Origin: Haloarcula pelagica | GTDB taxonomy: Archaea; Halobacteriota; Halobacteria; Halobacteriales; Haloarculaceae | NCBI RefSeq assembly: GCF_030127105.1 | Contig: NZ_CP126161.1 | Location: forward strand, 3,224,001 to 3,288,000 | Direction of reading: 5' to 3' | DNA length: 64,000 bases | Shown: in pieces, positions 45,522-54,665 of the stretch | Numbering within the stretch: the first letter of the stretch is position 1 | Layout: every line of letters begins with the position of its first letter | Notes under the pieces: generated by a model | What the model saw: the letters and a program-made list of their open reading frames with translations, nothing else | What the model was told of the DNA's origin: nothing | Databases searched by the model: none | Made by a program: the position numbers and the translations under genes

Positions 45522-46556
45522 ATGGACGGTCAGTACGAACCCGTAGAGTCCCCCGACGAGACGACCGTCTTCCCGTATCACGACCTCACGCCGCCGACAC
45601 CAGCCGATGTCGAGGCCGCCAGGGAAGTCGTCGACGAGTACCTCCCGACGACACCGCTCGTCCGGAGCGAACCCCTCTCGGCGGCGCTCGACGCGGACGT
45701 GTATCTCAAACGCGAGGACACGCTCCCGACCGGGGCGTTCAAAGTCCGCGGCGGGGTCAACCTCGTCGCGACGTTGCCCGAGGAGTTCCGCGAGCGTGGC
45801 CTCGTCGCCGCGAGTTCCGGCAACCACGGCCAGTCGGTCGCCTGGGCCGGCCGCGAGTTCGACGTACCCGTCACGATCGGCGTCCCCGAGGCGGCGAACG
45901 ACGACAAGGTCCGGGAGATGCGACGCCTCGGCGCGGAGGTGATCCGCCACGGCACCGACTACGACGACGCCCGTGAGTACATCGAGGAGCTGGCGGTCGA
46001 ACGCCAGGCCCGCTACGTCCACTCCGGCAACGAGCCGAAACTGCTCGCCGGCGTCGGGACGGCTGGCCTGGAGATCCTCGACGCCCTCGACGACATCGAC
46101 TACCTGTTCAGCCCGATCGGGGGCGGTTCCTCCGCCGCCGGCTACTGTCTCACGGTCGGGACACAGACCGACGCGGAGATCGTCGGCGCGCAGTCGGAGG
46201 CCGCGCCCGCGATGTACCGGGCCTGGAGCGAGGACACGCTGGCCGCCCACGACCGTATGGAGACGATGGCCGAGGGCGTCGCGACGCGCGTCCCGTTCGC
46301 GCTGACGATGGACGTGCTACGCGACGATCTCGACGATTTCCGGCTCGTCTCCGAGGACGCGATCAGGAACGGTGTCGCCCGCGTGTTCTGTGAGGACCGC
46401 ATCGTTCTGGAGGGCGCCTGCGCTACCGCCGTCGCGGCCGCGTTCCAGATGCGCGAGGAAATCGCCGGGAAGACGGTCGTGATCCCCGTCTCGGGCCGGA
46501 ACATCGAGCAATCGAAGCTCGAACGCATCCTCGCCGAGAGCGACCACGCCGACTGA
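45522..46556 (+). CDS. ilvA: Threonine/serine dehydratase
   Basis: PLP-dependent deamination of threonine to 2-oxobutyrate, or of serine to pyruvate. The 344-residue product has the PLP lysine in GAFKVRGG (K74), the SSGNHGQS loop (about 98-105) and a glycine-rich phosphate cup SPIGGGSSAAG. No C-terminal ACT regulatory domain is present, so it is of the short catabolic type. A TATA-like GTTTACT about 28 bases upstream suggests near-leaderless transcription. Confidence 0.9.
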   Translation: MDGQYEPVESPDETTVFPYHDLTPPTPADVEAAREVVDEYLPTTPLVRSEPLSAALDADVYLKREDTLPTGAFKVRGGVNLVATLPEEFRERGLVAASSGNHGQSVAWAGREFDVPVTIGVPEAANDDKVREMRRLGAEVIRHGTDYDDAREYIEELAVERQARYVHSGNEPKLLAGVGTAGLEILDALDDIDYLFSPIGGGSSAAGYCLTVGTQTDAEIVGAQSEAAPAMYRAWSEDTLAAHDRMETMAEGVATRVPFALTMDVLRDDLDDFRLVSEDAIRNGVARVFCEDRIVLEGACATAVAAAFQMREEIAGKTVVIPVSGRNIEQSKLERILAESDHAD

Positions 46557-46604
46557 CCGACGGGAAACGTTGTTCTTAAGAGTGCCACGACAGTCGAACA
46601 CGGT

Positions 46605-47552
46605 ATGAGCAACGAGTCCGAGGCCGACGCCGACGACGTGGAGGAAGGAGCGGACGAACCAACCGAGGCAGGCCTGCAGGATGGCGACGTGATCAAACTC
46701 GCCTACACCGCGCGCACCGTCGAGGACGGATCGCTCGTCGACACGACCGACGAGGAAGTCGCCGAGGACGAGGGCGTCGACACAGACCAGCAGGAGTTCG
46801 GCCCCCGGACGATCGTCCTGGGCGAGGGCCACATCTTCCCCGATGTCGAGGACGACATCATCGGGAAGGAGGTCGGCGACGAGGGCACCGTCACGATCGC
46901 CGCCGCCGACGCCTTCGGCGAGTACGACGAGGACGAGGTCCGCACCATCTCGAAGGACAAGATCCCGGAGGACGACCGTTACCCCGGCGCGCACGTCCAG
47001 ATCGAGAACCAGCAGGGTCACATCGAGACGATCATCGGCGGGCGCGCTCGCGTCGACTTCAACCACCCGCTGGCCGGCGAGGACGTGGAGTACGACTACG
47101 AGATCGCCGCCGAGGTCACCGACCGTGAGGAGAAGGCCCAGGGCATCATCCAGATGATGCTCGACATGGAGCTGGACCTCTGGTTCGAGACCGACACCGT
47201 CGAGGAAGAACAGCTCGTCGAGAGCGACGACGAGGACGACGAGGAGAGCGAACCCGAGTACGAGACCGTCGAGGTCGAGAAGGACACGCTCTACATCGAG
47301 GCGACACCGCAGCTGACGATGAACCAGCAGTGGATGATGGGCAAACAGCAGATCGCCCAGCAGCTCACGCAGCTGCTCGGCGTCGACCGCATCATCGTCC
47401 AGGAGGAGATCGGTGGCGGCGGTATGGGGATGCCCGGCATGATGGGCGGTATGGGCGGCGGCCCCGGCGGCGCGGACCTCGAAGAAGCGCTCGAAGACGC
47501 GGATGTCGACGCCGAAGAGATCGCCGAAGAGATCGAAGGCGCCGAGGAGTAA
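46605..47552 (+). CDS. FKBP-type peptidyl-prolyl isomerase (SlyD-like) with Gly/Met-rich acidic tail
   Basis: Prolyl isomerase and chaperone. The 315-residue product has an FKBP domain (about 25-215) interrupted by an insert-in-flap domain (about 120-170). Blocks include GDVIKLAYTARTVEDGS, IFPDVEDDIIGKEVGDEG and AFGEYDEDEV. A C-terminal module follows (about 215-315) with a GMGMPGMMGGMGGG run. That tail may bind metal or client proteins by analogy with SlyD. A TTCTTAAG element about 28 bases upstream fits its promoter. Confidence 0.92.
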   Translation: MSNESEADADDVEEGADEPTEAGLQDGDVIKLAYTARTVEDGSLVDTTDEEVAEDEGVDTDQQEFGPRTIVLGEGHIFPDVEDDIIGKEVGDEGTVTIAAADAFGEYDEDEVRTISKDKIPEDDRYPGAHVQIENQQGHIETIIGGRARVDFNHPLAGEDVEYDYEIAAEVTDREEKAQGIIQMMLDMELDLWFETDTVEEEQLVESDDEDDEESEPEYETVEVEKDTLYIEATPQLTMNQQWMMGKQQIAQQLTQLLGVDRIIVQEEIGGGGMGMPGMMGGMGGGPGGADLEEALEDADVDAEEIAEEIEGAEE

Positions 47553-47675
47553 CGCCGACCGCGCTTCTCCGCTTTCGGACCGACGAGCGACGCGTGTCGT
47601 GCTCGCCAGAGACCATGTGGCCGGGAGTCGCCTCCGTGCGACGACCTGGGGAAGGGCAGGGTTGTCTGAGAGCAT

Positions 47676-47694
47676 CCGGCGGCGGAGCCGCCGG
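47676..47694. repeat. GC-rich perfect hairpin
   Basis: An 8-base inverted repeat CCGGCGGC/GCCGCCGG with a GGA loop, in the intergenic region after the FKBP gene. Probably part of a termination or repeat element. Confidence 0.6.
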
Positions 47695-47698
47695 TTCT

Positions 47699-47735
47699 CC
47701 GGACGCGAGGCTCCGCCGAGCGTCCGGCGTTTTTT
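47699..47735 (+). terminator. Hairpin plus T6, probable terminator of the FKBP gene
   Basis: Stem CCGGACGC (47699-47706) pairs with GCGTCCGG (47720-47727) around a 13-base loop, followed by T6 at 47730-47735. It lies 147 bases after the FKBP stop. Archaeal termination usually relies on T-runs alone; the hairpin adds support but is not required. Confidence 0.5.
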
Positions 47736-47739
47736 GGCT

Positions 47740-47793
47740 TCTAAAGTTTTTGCGCGAGTGGTTCGCGTCAGCGAACCCGAGCGGAAAAAGTTT
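47740..47793. repeat. Inverted repeat with mirrored T/A tracts between convergent genes
   Basis: Core stem GGTTCGC (47760-47766)/GCGAACC (47771-47777), loop GTCA. It is flanked by AAAGTTTTTGCG and CGGAAAAAGTTT, which are partly complementary. On the minus strand this places a T-run right after the RAD55-like gene, so the element may terminate both convergent transcripts. Similar short palindromic elements occur in haloarchaeal intergenic regions. Confidence 0.5.
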
Positions 47794-48421
47794 AGGCGAT
47801 ATCCCGGCTCGTGTCGATGCTGACCTCCTCGACGAGGTCGAGTTTGATCACGTCGTTGGGGGCGCGGCCGCCCCGGAACTTCGGGATCGCCAGCCGGTTG
47901 GCGATCTCGTCGCCCTCGATCTGGGTGTTGAGCTGGAAGACCACGTCGGCGAAGTGTTCGGTGGTGTCACGCAGCGGCGGCACGTCCCGGCCGTTGAGAC
48001 AGTGCAAGATGCCCAGGCTGTTCGTGTTGACGATGTGGTTCTGCAGGTCGTTCATGAACGCCCGAAACCGGGAGTGTGGTTCCTGGGATTCGAGGACATC
48101 CAGCGGATCGACGATCAGGTTCGAGGTCTCGGGCAGCGCGGAGACGAGCTTGCCCGCGTTGTCCAGCGGGGCCTCGCCGGAGATGTGTCGGACCGTCGGG
48201 TCGCCAGTGTTTGCGGGGGTCTGTTCGATGCTGGCGACGACCGACTCGGCGGTCCGATCGAGCGAGAGCCACAGCGTCCCTCGGGTGGCGGTGAGTTCGT
48301 AGAGGAACAGCTCCGCTTGGCTCGCCGGATGGGCGGACAGCGTGACGATACTCCCGGCAGGAATCCCTCCGTCGAGTTTCCTGTCGAGAACGTCGATGCC
48401 CGTCCGTAGCCGGTTCACCAT
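47792..48421 (-). CDS. RAD55/KaiC-like ATPase-fold protein lacking Walker A
   Basis: 209 residues of the RecA-superfamily fold. The frame opens MVNRLRTGIDVLDRKLDGGIPAGS, as in RAD55/KaiC proteins. The P-loop position then reads LSAHPASQ instead of GxxGxGKT, so ATP hydrolysis is unlikely. A Walker B-like LIVDPLDVLE (about 99-108) remains. It resembles haloarchaeal proteins annotated as HTR-like or RecA-superfamily ATPases. The gene follows a ParA-like gene after 28 bases on the same strand. Role unknown; a regulatory or scaffold function is inference. Confidence 0.8.
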   Translation of the reverse strand: MVNRLRTGIDVLDRKLDGGIPAGSIVTLSAHPASQAELFLYELTATRGTLWLSLDRTAESVVASIEQTPANTGDPTVRHISGEAPLDNAGKLVSALPETSNLIVDPLDVLESQEPHSRFRAFMNDLQNHIVNTNSLGILHCLNGRDVPPLRDTTEHFADVVFQLNTQIEGDEIANRLAIPKFRGGRAPNDVIKLDLVEEVSIDTSRDIA

Positions 48422-48449
48422 ACCAGCGGAAGCTACAGAACCCACAGGA

Positions 48450-49076
48450 TTAAATATTCCGCTTAGCCAGGCGTGTCGCGACCGCTGCGTACCGAACGGC
48501 GACAGCCCTGGCTTCGAGTGGAGGTTCTGATACCTCGGGGACGTGGACCACGTCGCGACAGCCAAGCAGCGCGCCTGGCTGGGTTGATCCGTCGCTGCGC
48601 GTGAGGACGGCAAAGGACGGCGGGGCGTCGAGTTCACGGGCCATCGCCGCCGTCTTCGCCGCGTCCCGGAGACTCTGTTCGGTCGGCGTCGCGACGACGA
48701 TACTCGCGTCGGCGTGGCGGAGCGGGACGGCAGCGTCGGGGCCCGCGCCGGCGGGACAGTCGACGAGGACGGGGCGCCGGCGCCCGCGGAGGCGGGCCAG
48801 GGCGCTCGAAAGCGTCGATCTGTCGGCGGTGCCACACGGCACCGCGTCGATCCGTGGAAACCGACTCGGTCGGCGGGCAAGTCGCGACAGCGCTGCCCGA
48901 CCGAGACAGCCGAGGCCGGGCGTGCGGTCGATCCCGACGCGGTGGTGGATATCGGGCATCTGCCTGTCCGCGTCGACGACGAGCGGCCGACTCCCGCGGG
49001 CGCCCAGTTCGCTGGCGATGCCCAGCGCCGTCGTCGTCTTCCCACAGCCGCCTTTCCCGCCTGCGATTGCGAGCAT
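48450..49076 (-). CDS. ParA/MinD-like ATPase (short)
   Basis: 208 residues. Deviant Walker [11 protein letters not shown] (about 6-15) with both lysines, Walker A' [10 protein letters not shown] (about 34-43) and Walker [11 protein letters not shown] (about 101-110). It is shorter than typical MinD (about 260), with no C-terminal membrane-targeting helix seen. Start ATG 49076 ([10 protein letters not shown]). Probable spatial or assembly role. Its partner is plausibly the adjacent RAD55-like protein rather than a ParB, which is absent. Divergent from pyrB. Confidence 0.85.
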   Translation of the reverse strand: MLAIAGGKGGCGKTTTALGIASELGARGSRPLVVDADRQMPDIHHRVGIDRTPGLGCLGRAALSRLARRPSRFPRIDAVPCGTADRSTLSSALARLRGRRRPVLVDCPAGAGPDAAVPLRHADASIVVATPTEQSLRDAAKTAAMARELDAPPSFAVLTRSDGSTQPGALLGCRDVVHVPEVSEPPLEARAVAVRYAAVATRLAKRNI

Positions 49077-49158
49077 ACAGGGGTTCCCGCCGGGATCCGA
49101 TTTCAACCTTCGCCGTGTCGGGAGATTCAAGAGCGTCGGGGGCGCCCTTCCGAGTACG

Positions 49159-50076
49159 ATGCGGCACGATCACATCATCAGCGCCAAACAGCTCTCACGG
49201 GCCGATATCGAGGAGGTGCTCGATCACGCCGCTACGATCGCGGCGGACCCGACAGCCTTCGCCGACCGGCACAGCGACACGCTGCTCGGGCTCCTCTTTT
49301 TCGAGCCGAGTACGCGGACGAAGATGAGCTTCGCGACGGCGATGAAGCGCCTCGGCGGGGATATCGTCGACATGGGATCGGTCGAATCCTCCAGCGTGAA
49401 GAAAGGGGAGTCGCTGGCTGATACGGTCCGGGTCGTCGAGGGCTACGCCGACGCGCTCGTCCTCCGGCATCCGATGGAGGGCTCCGCGAAGATGGCCAGC
49501 GAGTTCGTCGACGTGCCACTCGTCAACGCCGGCGACGGCGCCGGTCAGCACCCGACACAGACGCTCCTCGATCTGTACACGATCCGGGAGAACGCCGGGT
49601 TCGACGACCTCACCATCGGGATCATGGGCGATCTGAAGTACGGACGCACGGTCCACTCGCTGGCCCACGCGCTGACGACGGTCGACGCCCACCAGCACTT
49701 CATCAGCCCCGAATCACTGCAACTGCCCCGGTCGGTCCGGTACGACCTCCACGAGCAGGGCGCAGACGTTCGGGAACATACTGACCTCGACGAGATCCTG
49801 CCGGCGCTGGATGTCCTCTACGTGACTCGCATCCAGCGCGAGCGGTTCCCCGACGAGAGCGAGTATCGCGAGGTCGCCGGCCAGTACCAGATCGACACCG
49901 GGACGCTCGACGCGGCCAAAGACGACCTCACGGTGATGCATCCGCTGCCACGCGTCGACGAGATCGCCCACGAAGTCGATCGGACCGACCACGCGAAGTA
50001 CTTCGAGCAGGCCCACAACGGTGTCCCGGTACGGATGGCACTGCTCGATCTGATACTCGGAGGTGAGCCACGATGA
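49159..50076 (+). CDS. pyrB: Aspartate carbamoyltransferase catalytic subunit
   Basis: Condenses carbamoyl phosphate with aspartate in pyrimidine synthesis. The 305-residue product has the carbamoyl phosphate loop [12 protein letters not shown] (about 47-58), [12 protein letters not shown] (about 132-143) and the MHPLPRVDE aspartate loop. ATG 49159 gives the standard start [12 protein letters not shown]. The stop region overlaps the pyrI ATG by 4 bases, ensuring matched subunit synthesis. Confidence 0.97.
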   Translation: MRHDHIISAKQLSRADIEEVLDHAATIAADPTAFADRHSDTLLGLLFFEPSTRTKMSFATAMKRLGGDIVDMGSVESSSVKKGESLADTVRVVEGYADALVLRHPMEGSAKMASEFVDVPLVNAGDGAGQHPTQTLLDLYTIRENAGFDDLTIGIMGDLKYGRTVHSLAHALTTVDAHQHFISPESLQLPRSVRYDLHEQGADVREHTDLDEILPALDVLYVTRIQRERFPDESEYREVAGQYQIDTGTLDAAKDDLTVMHPLPRVDEIAHEVDRTDHAKYFEQAHNGVPVRMALLDLILGGEPR

Positions 50077-50537
50077 CCGACGACCAGCAACTCCGTGTCT
50101 CGAAGATCAAGAACGGCACCGTCATCGATCACATCGCGGGCGGCCAGGCGCTGAACGTCCTCGCGATCTTGGGCATCGACGGGGGCAGCGGCGACGCGCT
50201 CTCGGTGGCGATGAACGTCCCCTCGGACCGACTGGGGAAGAAAGACATCGTGAAAATCGAGGGTCGGGAGCTGTCTCAGGCCGAGGTCGACGTGCTCTCG
50301 CTGATCGCGCCGGCGGCATCCATCAACATCGTCCGGGAGTACGACGTGGTCGAGAAACACCGCGTCGAGCGACCGGAGGTCGTCGAGGGCGTCCTGGAGT
50401 GTCCGAACCACAACTGCATCTCGACGAAGGACGAGCCCGTCGAGTCCCGGTTCGCCGTCACCGACGACGGCGTCCGCTGTGAGTACTGCGAGACGATCAT
50501 CCGGGACGACCTGCCGGCGCACATCCTCGTCGAGTGA
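50073..50537 (+). CDS. pyrI: Aspartate carbamoyltransferase regulatory subunit
   Basis: Allosteric subunit that binds nucleotides and assembles with PyrB. The 154-residue product has a nucleotide-binding domain (about 1-95) and a zinc domain with Cys110, Cys115, Cys136 and Cys139. Length and order are canonical. It overlaps pyrB by 4 bases (ATGA). Confidence 0.97.
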   Translation: MTDDQQLRVSKIKNGTVIDHIAGGQALNVLAILGIDGGSGDALSVAMNVPSDRLGKKDIVKIEGRELSQAEVDVLSLIAPAASINIVREYDVVEKHRVERPEVVEGVLECPNHNCISTKDEPVESRFAVTDDGVRCEYCETIIRDDLPAHILVE

Positions 50538-50538
50538 G

Positions 50539-51495
50539 CTAGCCCAGGTCGATCTGGTTTCTGAGCCCGTCCCAGGACCCGGTTTCGGCGGCCCGTTCGA
50601 CGTTCTCGGCGACGATATCGGCCAACCGGTCGTAGTACGACGGTGTGTGCCCGGCGTTGTGTGGCGTTATCAGGACGTTCTCGAAGGTCCACAGCGGATG
50701 GTCCTCCGGGAGCGGTTCCGGGTCGGTCACGTCTAGGACGGCGCCGCCGACGTGGTTCCGACGGAGCGCACCGACCAGCGCGTCGGTATCGATCACCGGA
50801 CCGCGGGCGACGTTGACTAAGACCACGTCGGTGTGGAGCGTCCGCAACACGTCGGCGTCGATCAGTCCGCGGGTCCGCTCGGTCAGTGGACAGGCAAGTG
50901 CGACGTAGCGGGCCTCCGCGAGGGCGGTGTGGAGGTCGTCGTAACCGTACACCTCGTCGGCCGGCCCGCCGTTCTCCGGGCTGTGCCTGACGCCGACCGT
51001 CTCGACGCCGAACCCGTCAAGCCGGTCGAGCAACGCCGTCCCGATCGCGCCCATACCGACGACACAGACCCGGCTGTCGGCGAAATCGTCGGCCTGGAAC
51101 GACTGCCAGACTCGCTCGCGTTGCTGTCGCCGCGCGGTCAGGAACCCGCGGGCCATCGAGAGCCACGCGCCGAGGACGTACTCGGCGATGTTCGGCCCGT
51201 GGACGCCGGAAGCGGTCGTGAGTGCGATCCCGCGATCGCGTAGTTCCGACAGCGGGAGATGGTCGTAGCCGGCGTAGGTGCTGGCGAACAGTTCGGCCGC
51301 CTCCGCGTGTTCGAACAGGTCCGGGGTGAAGGAACTCCCGGTTACGACCGTCGCGTCCGTCACGAGGTCCCGTTCTTCAGCGGGTGTCCTCGCTAACTTC
51401 ACCGTCGCGTCCGGGAGCCGTTCCCGGAGTGACTGGGCGTACCGGTCGGCGACCATCCCGTGGATCTTGTGGCGCAACACCAGAATCTCCGTCAT
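50539..51495 (-). CDS. D-isomer-specific 2-hydroxyacid dehydrogenase
   Basis: NAD(P)-dependent reduction of a 2-oxoacid. The 318-residue product has the Rossmann motif VVGMGAIGTALLDRL, the substrate-binding Arg in VNVARGPVID, and the catalytic His in TPHNAGHTPSYYD. The acid Glu lies in DVTDPEPLPEDHPLW. It most resembles haloarchaeal glyoxylate/hydroxypyruvate or phosphoglycerate-dehydrogenase-like enzymes; the exact acid is unknown. It converges on pyrI, with 1 base between stops. Confidence 0.88.
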   Translation of the reverse strand: MTEILVLRHKIHGMVADRYAQSLRERLPDATVKLARTPAEERDLVTDATVVTGSSFTPDLFEHAEAAELFASTYAGYDHLPLSELRDRGIALTTASGVHGPNIAEYVLGAWLSMARGFLTARRQQRERVWQSFQADDFADSRVCVVGMGAIGTALLDRLDGFGVETVGVRHSPENGGPADEVYGYDDLHTALAEARYVALACPLTERTRGLIDADVLRTLHTDVVLVNVARGPVIDTDALVGALRRNHVGGAVLDVTDPEPLPEDHPLWTFENVLITPHNAGHTPSYYDRLADIVAENVERAAETGSWDGLRNQIDLG

Positions 51496-51653
51496 CGGCG
51501 CTCACCCTGAAGGGACATACCGTGGCTGCAAACGGCTCCGTCAAAACGCTATCGGCATCCATCCTCGACGGGATCAATTCGGCTGTTTCAGCCCTGTTGT
51601 CGGCCTATTTCGCGGTATTAAACGGTCGTGAACGATCTCAACAGTGGGGGGAG

Positions 51654-51660
51654 TATATTT
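51654..51660 (+). promoter_or_regulatory. TATA box of the HalX response regulator
   Basis: TATATTT ends 26 bases before ATG 51687, predicting a start near 51683. This favours ATG 51687 over an in-frame ATG at 51672. Confidence 0.6.
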
Positions 51661-51686
51661 ACGTACCAGCTATGTACCGAATACAG

Positions 51687-52301
51687 ATGAGCGACACAGT
51701 GGGGCGTGTCATGGTCGCCGACGACGATCCGGATCTCCGTGAGTGCTACCGGCTCTGGCTCGGGGAGTCGTACGACGTGGTCGCCGTGGCCGACGGCGAC
51801 GCGGTGCTGGAACGGCTCGACGACACGGTAGACGTGCTCCTGCTGGACCGGGAGATGCCGGAAACGAGCGGTAAGACGGTGGCCGCCGAGCTCGCGGCCG
51901 GGCCGTACGACCCGGGGGTCCTGATGATCAGCGGCGTCGAGCCGACGGTCGACCTGCTCGATATCCCGGTCGACGAGTACCTCACGAAACCCGTCGGGCG
52001 CGACGCGGTACTGCGGTCGATCGAACGTGTCGGCGTCGTCGCACAGGCCCCGTCGGAGGTGCGGGAGCTGTTCGCGCTGGCCTCGCGGGCTGGGACGCTC
52101 GATGCCACCGTCGAGCAGGGTCGGCTCGACGAGTGCGAGGAGTACGCGCGGCTCCTCTCCCGACTACGGGCACAGCGCTCGGCCATCGACGACGCGCTCG
52201 ATCGGACGACCAGTACCGAGGGCTGGCGGACGGCCGTGGAGGCTGCCCTGGAGCGATCGGACGTGGATGTCGCCGTGCCCTCCGTCGGCGCGAGGCAGTA
52301 G
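51687..52301 (+). CDS. HalX-type response regulator
   Basis: 204 residues. The receiver domain (about 5-115) has the acidic pocket ADDDPD, the phosphoacceptor D54 in LLLDREMPE and Lys101 in YLTKP. A C-terminal HalX coiled domain (about 120-190) follows, with SRAGTLDATVEQGRLDE. HalX regulators are haloarchaeal and lack a DNA-binding domain. No histidine kinase is adjacent; the partner is unknown. Confidence 0.9.
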   Translation: MSDTVGRVMVADDDPDLRECYRLWLGESYDVVAVADGDAVLERLDDTVDVLLLDREMPETSGKTVAAELAAGPYDPGVLMISGVEPTVDLLDIPVDEYLTKPVGRDAVLRSIERVGVVAQAPSEVRELFALASRAGTLDATVEQGRLDECEEYARLLSRLRAQRSAIDDALDRTTSTEGWRTAVEAALERSDVDVAVPSVGARQ

Positions 52302-52333
52302 GTTTTAGCCGTCCGGGTGGCACCGTAGTCCGT

Positions 52334-53692
52334 ATGGAACACGTAGATGTCGCTATCGTCGGGGGTGGGCCTGCCGGCTCCTCGGCGGCAGCGGCCGCCG
52401 CCGACCACGGCGCGGACGCGGTGGTCCTGGAGAAGGGGGTTCCCAGGGCCGACCGCGACCGGACGGGGCCGGACTCGACGGACGCGGCGGGGCTGTTGGA
52501 CTACTGGATCGACCTCATGGACTTCGCCCCCGACGAACTCCCCGACCACGTCGTGCTCAGCGAACTCGACGGGGCGAAGTTCTACGGCCCGAACAACGAA
52601 CTCGTGATGACGGAGACGGGGATCGACGCGAGCTACGACGGTTTCGGCCTCACGTTCCACCGTGCCCGGTTCGACGACTGGCTCCGCGAGCGGGCCACTG
52701 CGGCCGGCGCCGACTACCGCGTCGGCGTCAGCGTCCGCGAGGTCGAGACCGACCTCGGCGGGCGTCCCCGACACACCGTCCGGCTGGCCGACGGCGACGA
52801 CCTGACCGCCGACTACGTCGTCCTCGCGGACGGCCCACAGCGGACGGTCACGGGCGGCACGCTCGATCAGTTCCTTCCGCCCGACCAGCGGCTGAGCGAC
52901 GTGCTCCCGTCGACGAAAGCGAACCACATCGCGTACCAGGAACACCGCCGGATGCCCGAGGAGCTGTTCGACCCCGACCACATCGAGTTCTGGTGGGGGA
53001 TCATGCCCGGCCACACCGCCTACCCCTGGATCTTCCCGAACGACCCGCCGGTCGCTCGGATCGGACTGACCATGCCGATCGGGCTCGACATCGCGGACTA
53101 CGACGTGGCCGAGTGGGACCTCCTCGACGAGAGCGACGAGGGCATCCCCCGGGGCAACGAGTACGTCCGCCGACTGCTCCGCCGGCAGTTCCCCAGCTAC
53201 GATATCGAGGACTTCCCGCTGGTCGAGGATCGGGGCAAGTCCGGCGGCACCGAGACCTATCCCATCTCATCGACGCGGCCGATCGAGTCGCCGGTCGGCG
53301 CCGGGATCGCCGTCACCGGCGGCGCGATGGGCGGGACCTCGGCCTTCCACGAGGGCGGGGACCACGTCGCCGTCCGGACCGGCAAGATCGCCGGTCGACT
53401 CGCCGCACAGGACAGCCTCGAACGGTACAACGACGAGTGGGAGGCCGCGCTGGGCGAGGAGGTGCGCCGGAACGTCACCTTCGCCGATCTCGTGCGTGAC
53501 TGGGGACCAGGCGACTGGGACCGCGCGTTCGGGACGGCGAGCGCGCTGCAGGACGTTCGGGGGATCAAGGCCGACGCCGCCCTCCGCGGGGGACTCCACG
53601 GCGTCGAACTGGTCGCCCGCTACAAGTGGGGGAAGTTCGGCTACCGGGGCAACCGCTACGTCCAGTTACGCGAGGACGACTACGCGATCTGA
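52334..53692 (+). CDS. Geranylgeranyl reductase family FAD enzyme
   Basis: Reduces double bonds of archaeal isoprenoid chains, such as those of digeranylgeranylglycerol phospholipids or of quinone side chains. The 452-residue product opens with the FAD motif VAIVGGGPAGSSAAA (about 6-20). It has FHRARFDDWLRERA and the GGAMGGTSAFHEGGDH region near the isoalloxazine site. Length matches haloarchaeal family members. It stands alone after the response regulator (32 bases). Confidence 0.9.
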   Translation: MEHVDVAIVGGGPAGSSAAAAAADHGADAVVLEKGVPRADRDRTGPDSTDAAGLLDYWIDLMDFAPDELPDHVVLSELDGAKFYGPNNELVMTETGIDASYDGFGLTFHRARFDDWLRERATAAGADYRVGVSVREVETDLGGRPRHTVRLADGDDLTADYVVLADGPQRTVTGGTLDQFLPPDQRLSDVLPSTKANHIAYQEHRRMPEELFDPDHIEFWWGIMPGHTAYPWIFPNDPPVARIGLTMPIGLDIADYDVAEWDLLDESDEGIPRGNEYVRRLLRRQFPSYDIEDFPLVEDRGKSGGTETYPISSTRPIESPVGAGIAVTGGAMGGTSAFHEGGDHVAVRTGKIAGRLAAQDSLERYNDEWEAALGEEVRRNVTFADLVRDWGPGDWDRAFGTASALQDVRGIKADAALRGGLHGVELVARYKWGKFGYRGNRYVQLREDDYAI

Positions 53693-53987
53693 GGGCGAAC
53701 GCTTAGGTACGCCTGCCCGCTAGGGAGAGTGCGCGCCTTCAATCCCCGTCGGAGGCCCGTCTTCGGGACGATGAAGGTCCGGAGAACCCGGGCGCGCGAC
53801 ATTGCGGTCCGCCGACACCGTCGGCACACCGAGGCGTTCACAGCGTCTCCCGCGCTCGCGGCTACCGCCGCTCGCGCACCCGGTCGTCTGAACGACGACC
53901 CGCCCGGCACGAGGGTTTGCCAGCCGACCTGGCACACGGCCCAGGATGACGCTGGACGTTAGTGTTCCGGGCGACATTTCACGGACA
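53693..53987. other. Structured non-coding stretch between convergent genes
   Basis: 295 bases with no convincing protein gene. The region holds several perfect inverted repeats: CCCG-TCTT-CGGG at 53756-53767, CCGAC-ACC-GTCGG at 53812-53824 and GGTCGTC-TGAAC-GACGACC at 53882-53900. It could be a small structured RNA, a decayed gene or a bidirectional terminator. It does not match rRNA, tRNA, RNase P RNA or SRP RNA landmarks that I can recognise. Confidence 0.4.
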
Positions 53988-54665
53988 CTACCCAGAACCG
54001 GACGGAACGAGTTGTTCGACGAGCGTATCGATCCGCCGAATCTCGTCGTCGTTGATCTCGTGACCCAGCCCCTCGTAGCGGCTGCTGTCGACGCGACCAC
54101 CCAGCCGTTCGAACACGCGAACGGTCCGCCGAACCTGTTCCGGTGTGACGGCCGGGTCGTCGGCGCCGTAGCCGAGAAACACCGGTGTTCCCTCGATCGA
54201 GCCTTCCGACCCACGTGTCGTCTCCTCTCCGGGCAGACTCCCGGACAAAACGACGAGTCCGCCGTACCGACGGGGGGTTCGGACGACGAACTCGCTCGCG
54301 AGACAGCCGCCCTGTGAGAACCCCAGGAGGAGCGTCCGGTCGGCGGGGACACCGGCGCTCGCGGCCGTCGCTATCGCGGTCGACACGTGCTCGACTGCGG
54401 AGGACAGCCACGGCTCGTTCTCCTCGACCGGTGCCGTGGCCGAGCGAGGATACCACGAACTGTGGGCTGCCTCCGGGGCGAGATACATCACGCCGTGGTG
54501 GAGAAACTCGTCGATGAGCGTGAGCATGCTCCGTGCGTTCGACCCGCGGCCGTGGAGCAGTATCACGGCCGCCTGGGCCGCTTGGGGTGGTGCGCCGGCC
54601 GTCGATATCGGTCGGTCGCCGTGTGGGTCCGCCGGGGTACTGTCTGATCGCGGCTCCCGTGTCAT
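53988..54665 (-). CDS. Alpha/beta hydrolase (MhqD/YpfH-like carboxylesterase)
   Basis: 225 residues. Nucleophile Ser in GFSQGG (about 115-120), acid Asp in YGADDPAV (about 170-177) and catalytic His in EGLGHEI (about 204-210), the complete triad of phospholipase/carboxylesterase family enzymes. HGRGSN near residue 41 is the oxyanion-hole segment. Its ATG overlaps the VOC dioxygenase stop by 4 bases. The pairing recalls the MhqO-MhqD quinone-response couple of Bacillus. Confidence 0.88.
   Translation of the reverse strand: MTREPRSDSTPADPHGDRPISTAGAPPQAAQAAVILLHGRGSNARSMLTLIDEFLHHGVMYLAPEAAHSSWYPRSATAPVEENEPWLSSAVEHVSTAIATAASAGVPADRTLLLGFSQGGCLASEFVVRTPRRYGGLVVLSGSLPGEETTRGSEGSIEGTPVFLGYGADDPAVTPEQVRRTVRVFERLGGRVDSSRYEGLGHEINDDEIRRIDTLVEQLVPSGSG

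Noticed and set aside
53725-53760. Single CRISPR-like repeat end (GGGGATTGAAG on the minus strand)
   Set aside because: Only one copy, no array or cas genes; chance resemblance is more likely.
53680-53962. Small open frames in both strands of the convergent gap
   Set aside because: Arg/Ala-rich translations typical of GC-rich non-coding DNA, with no promoter or family.
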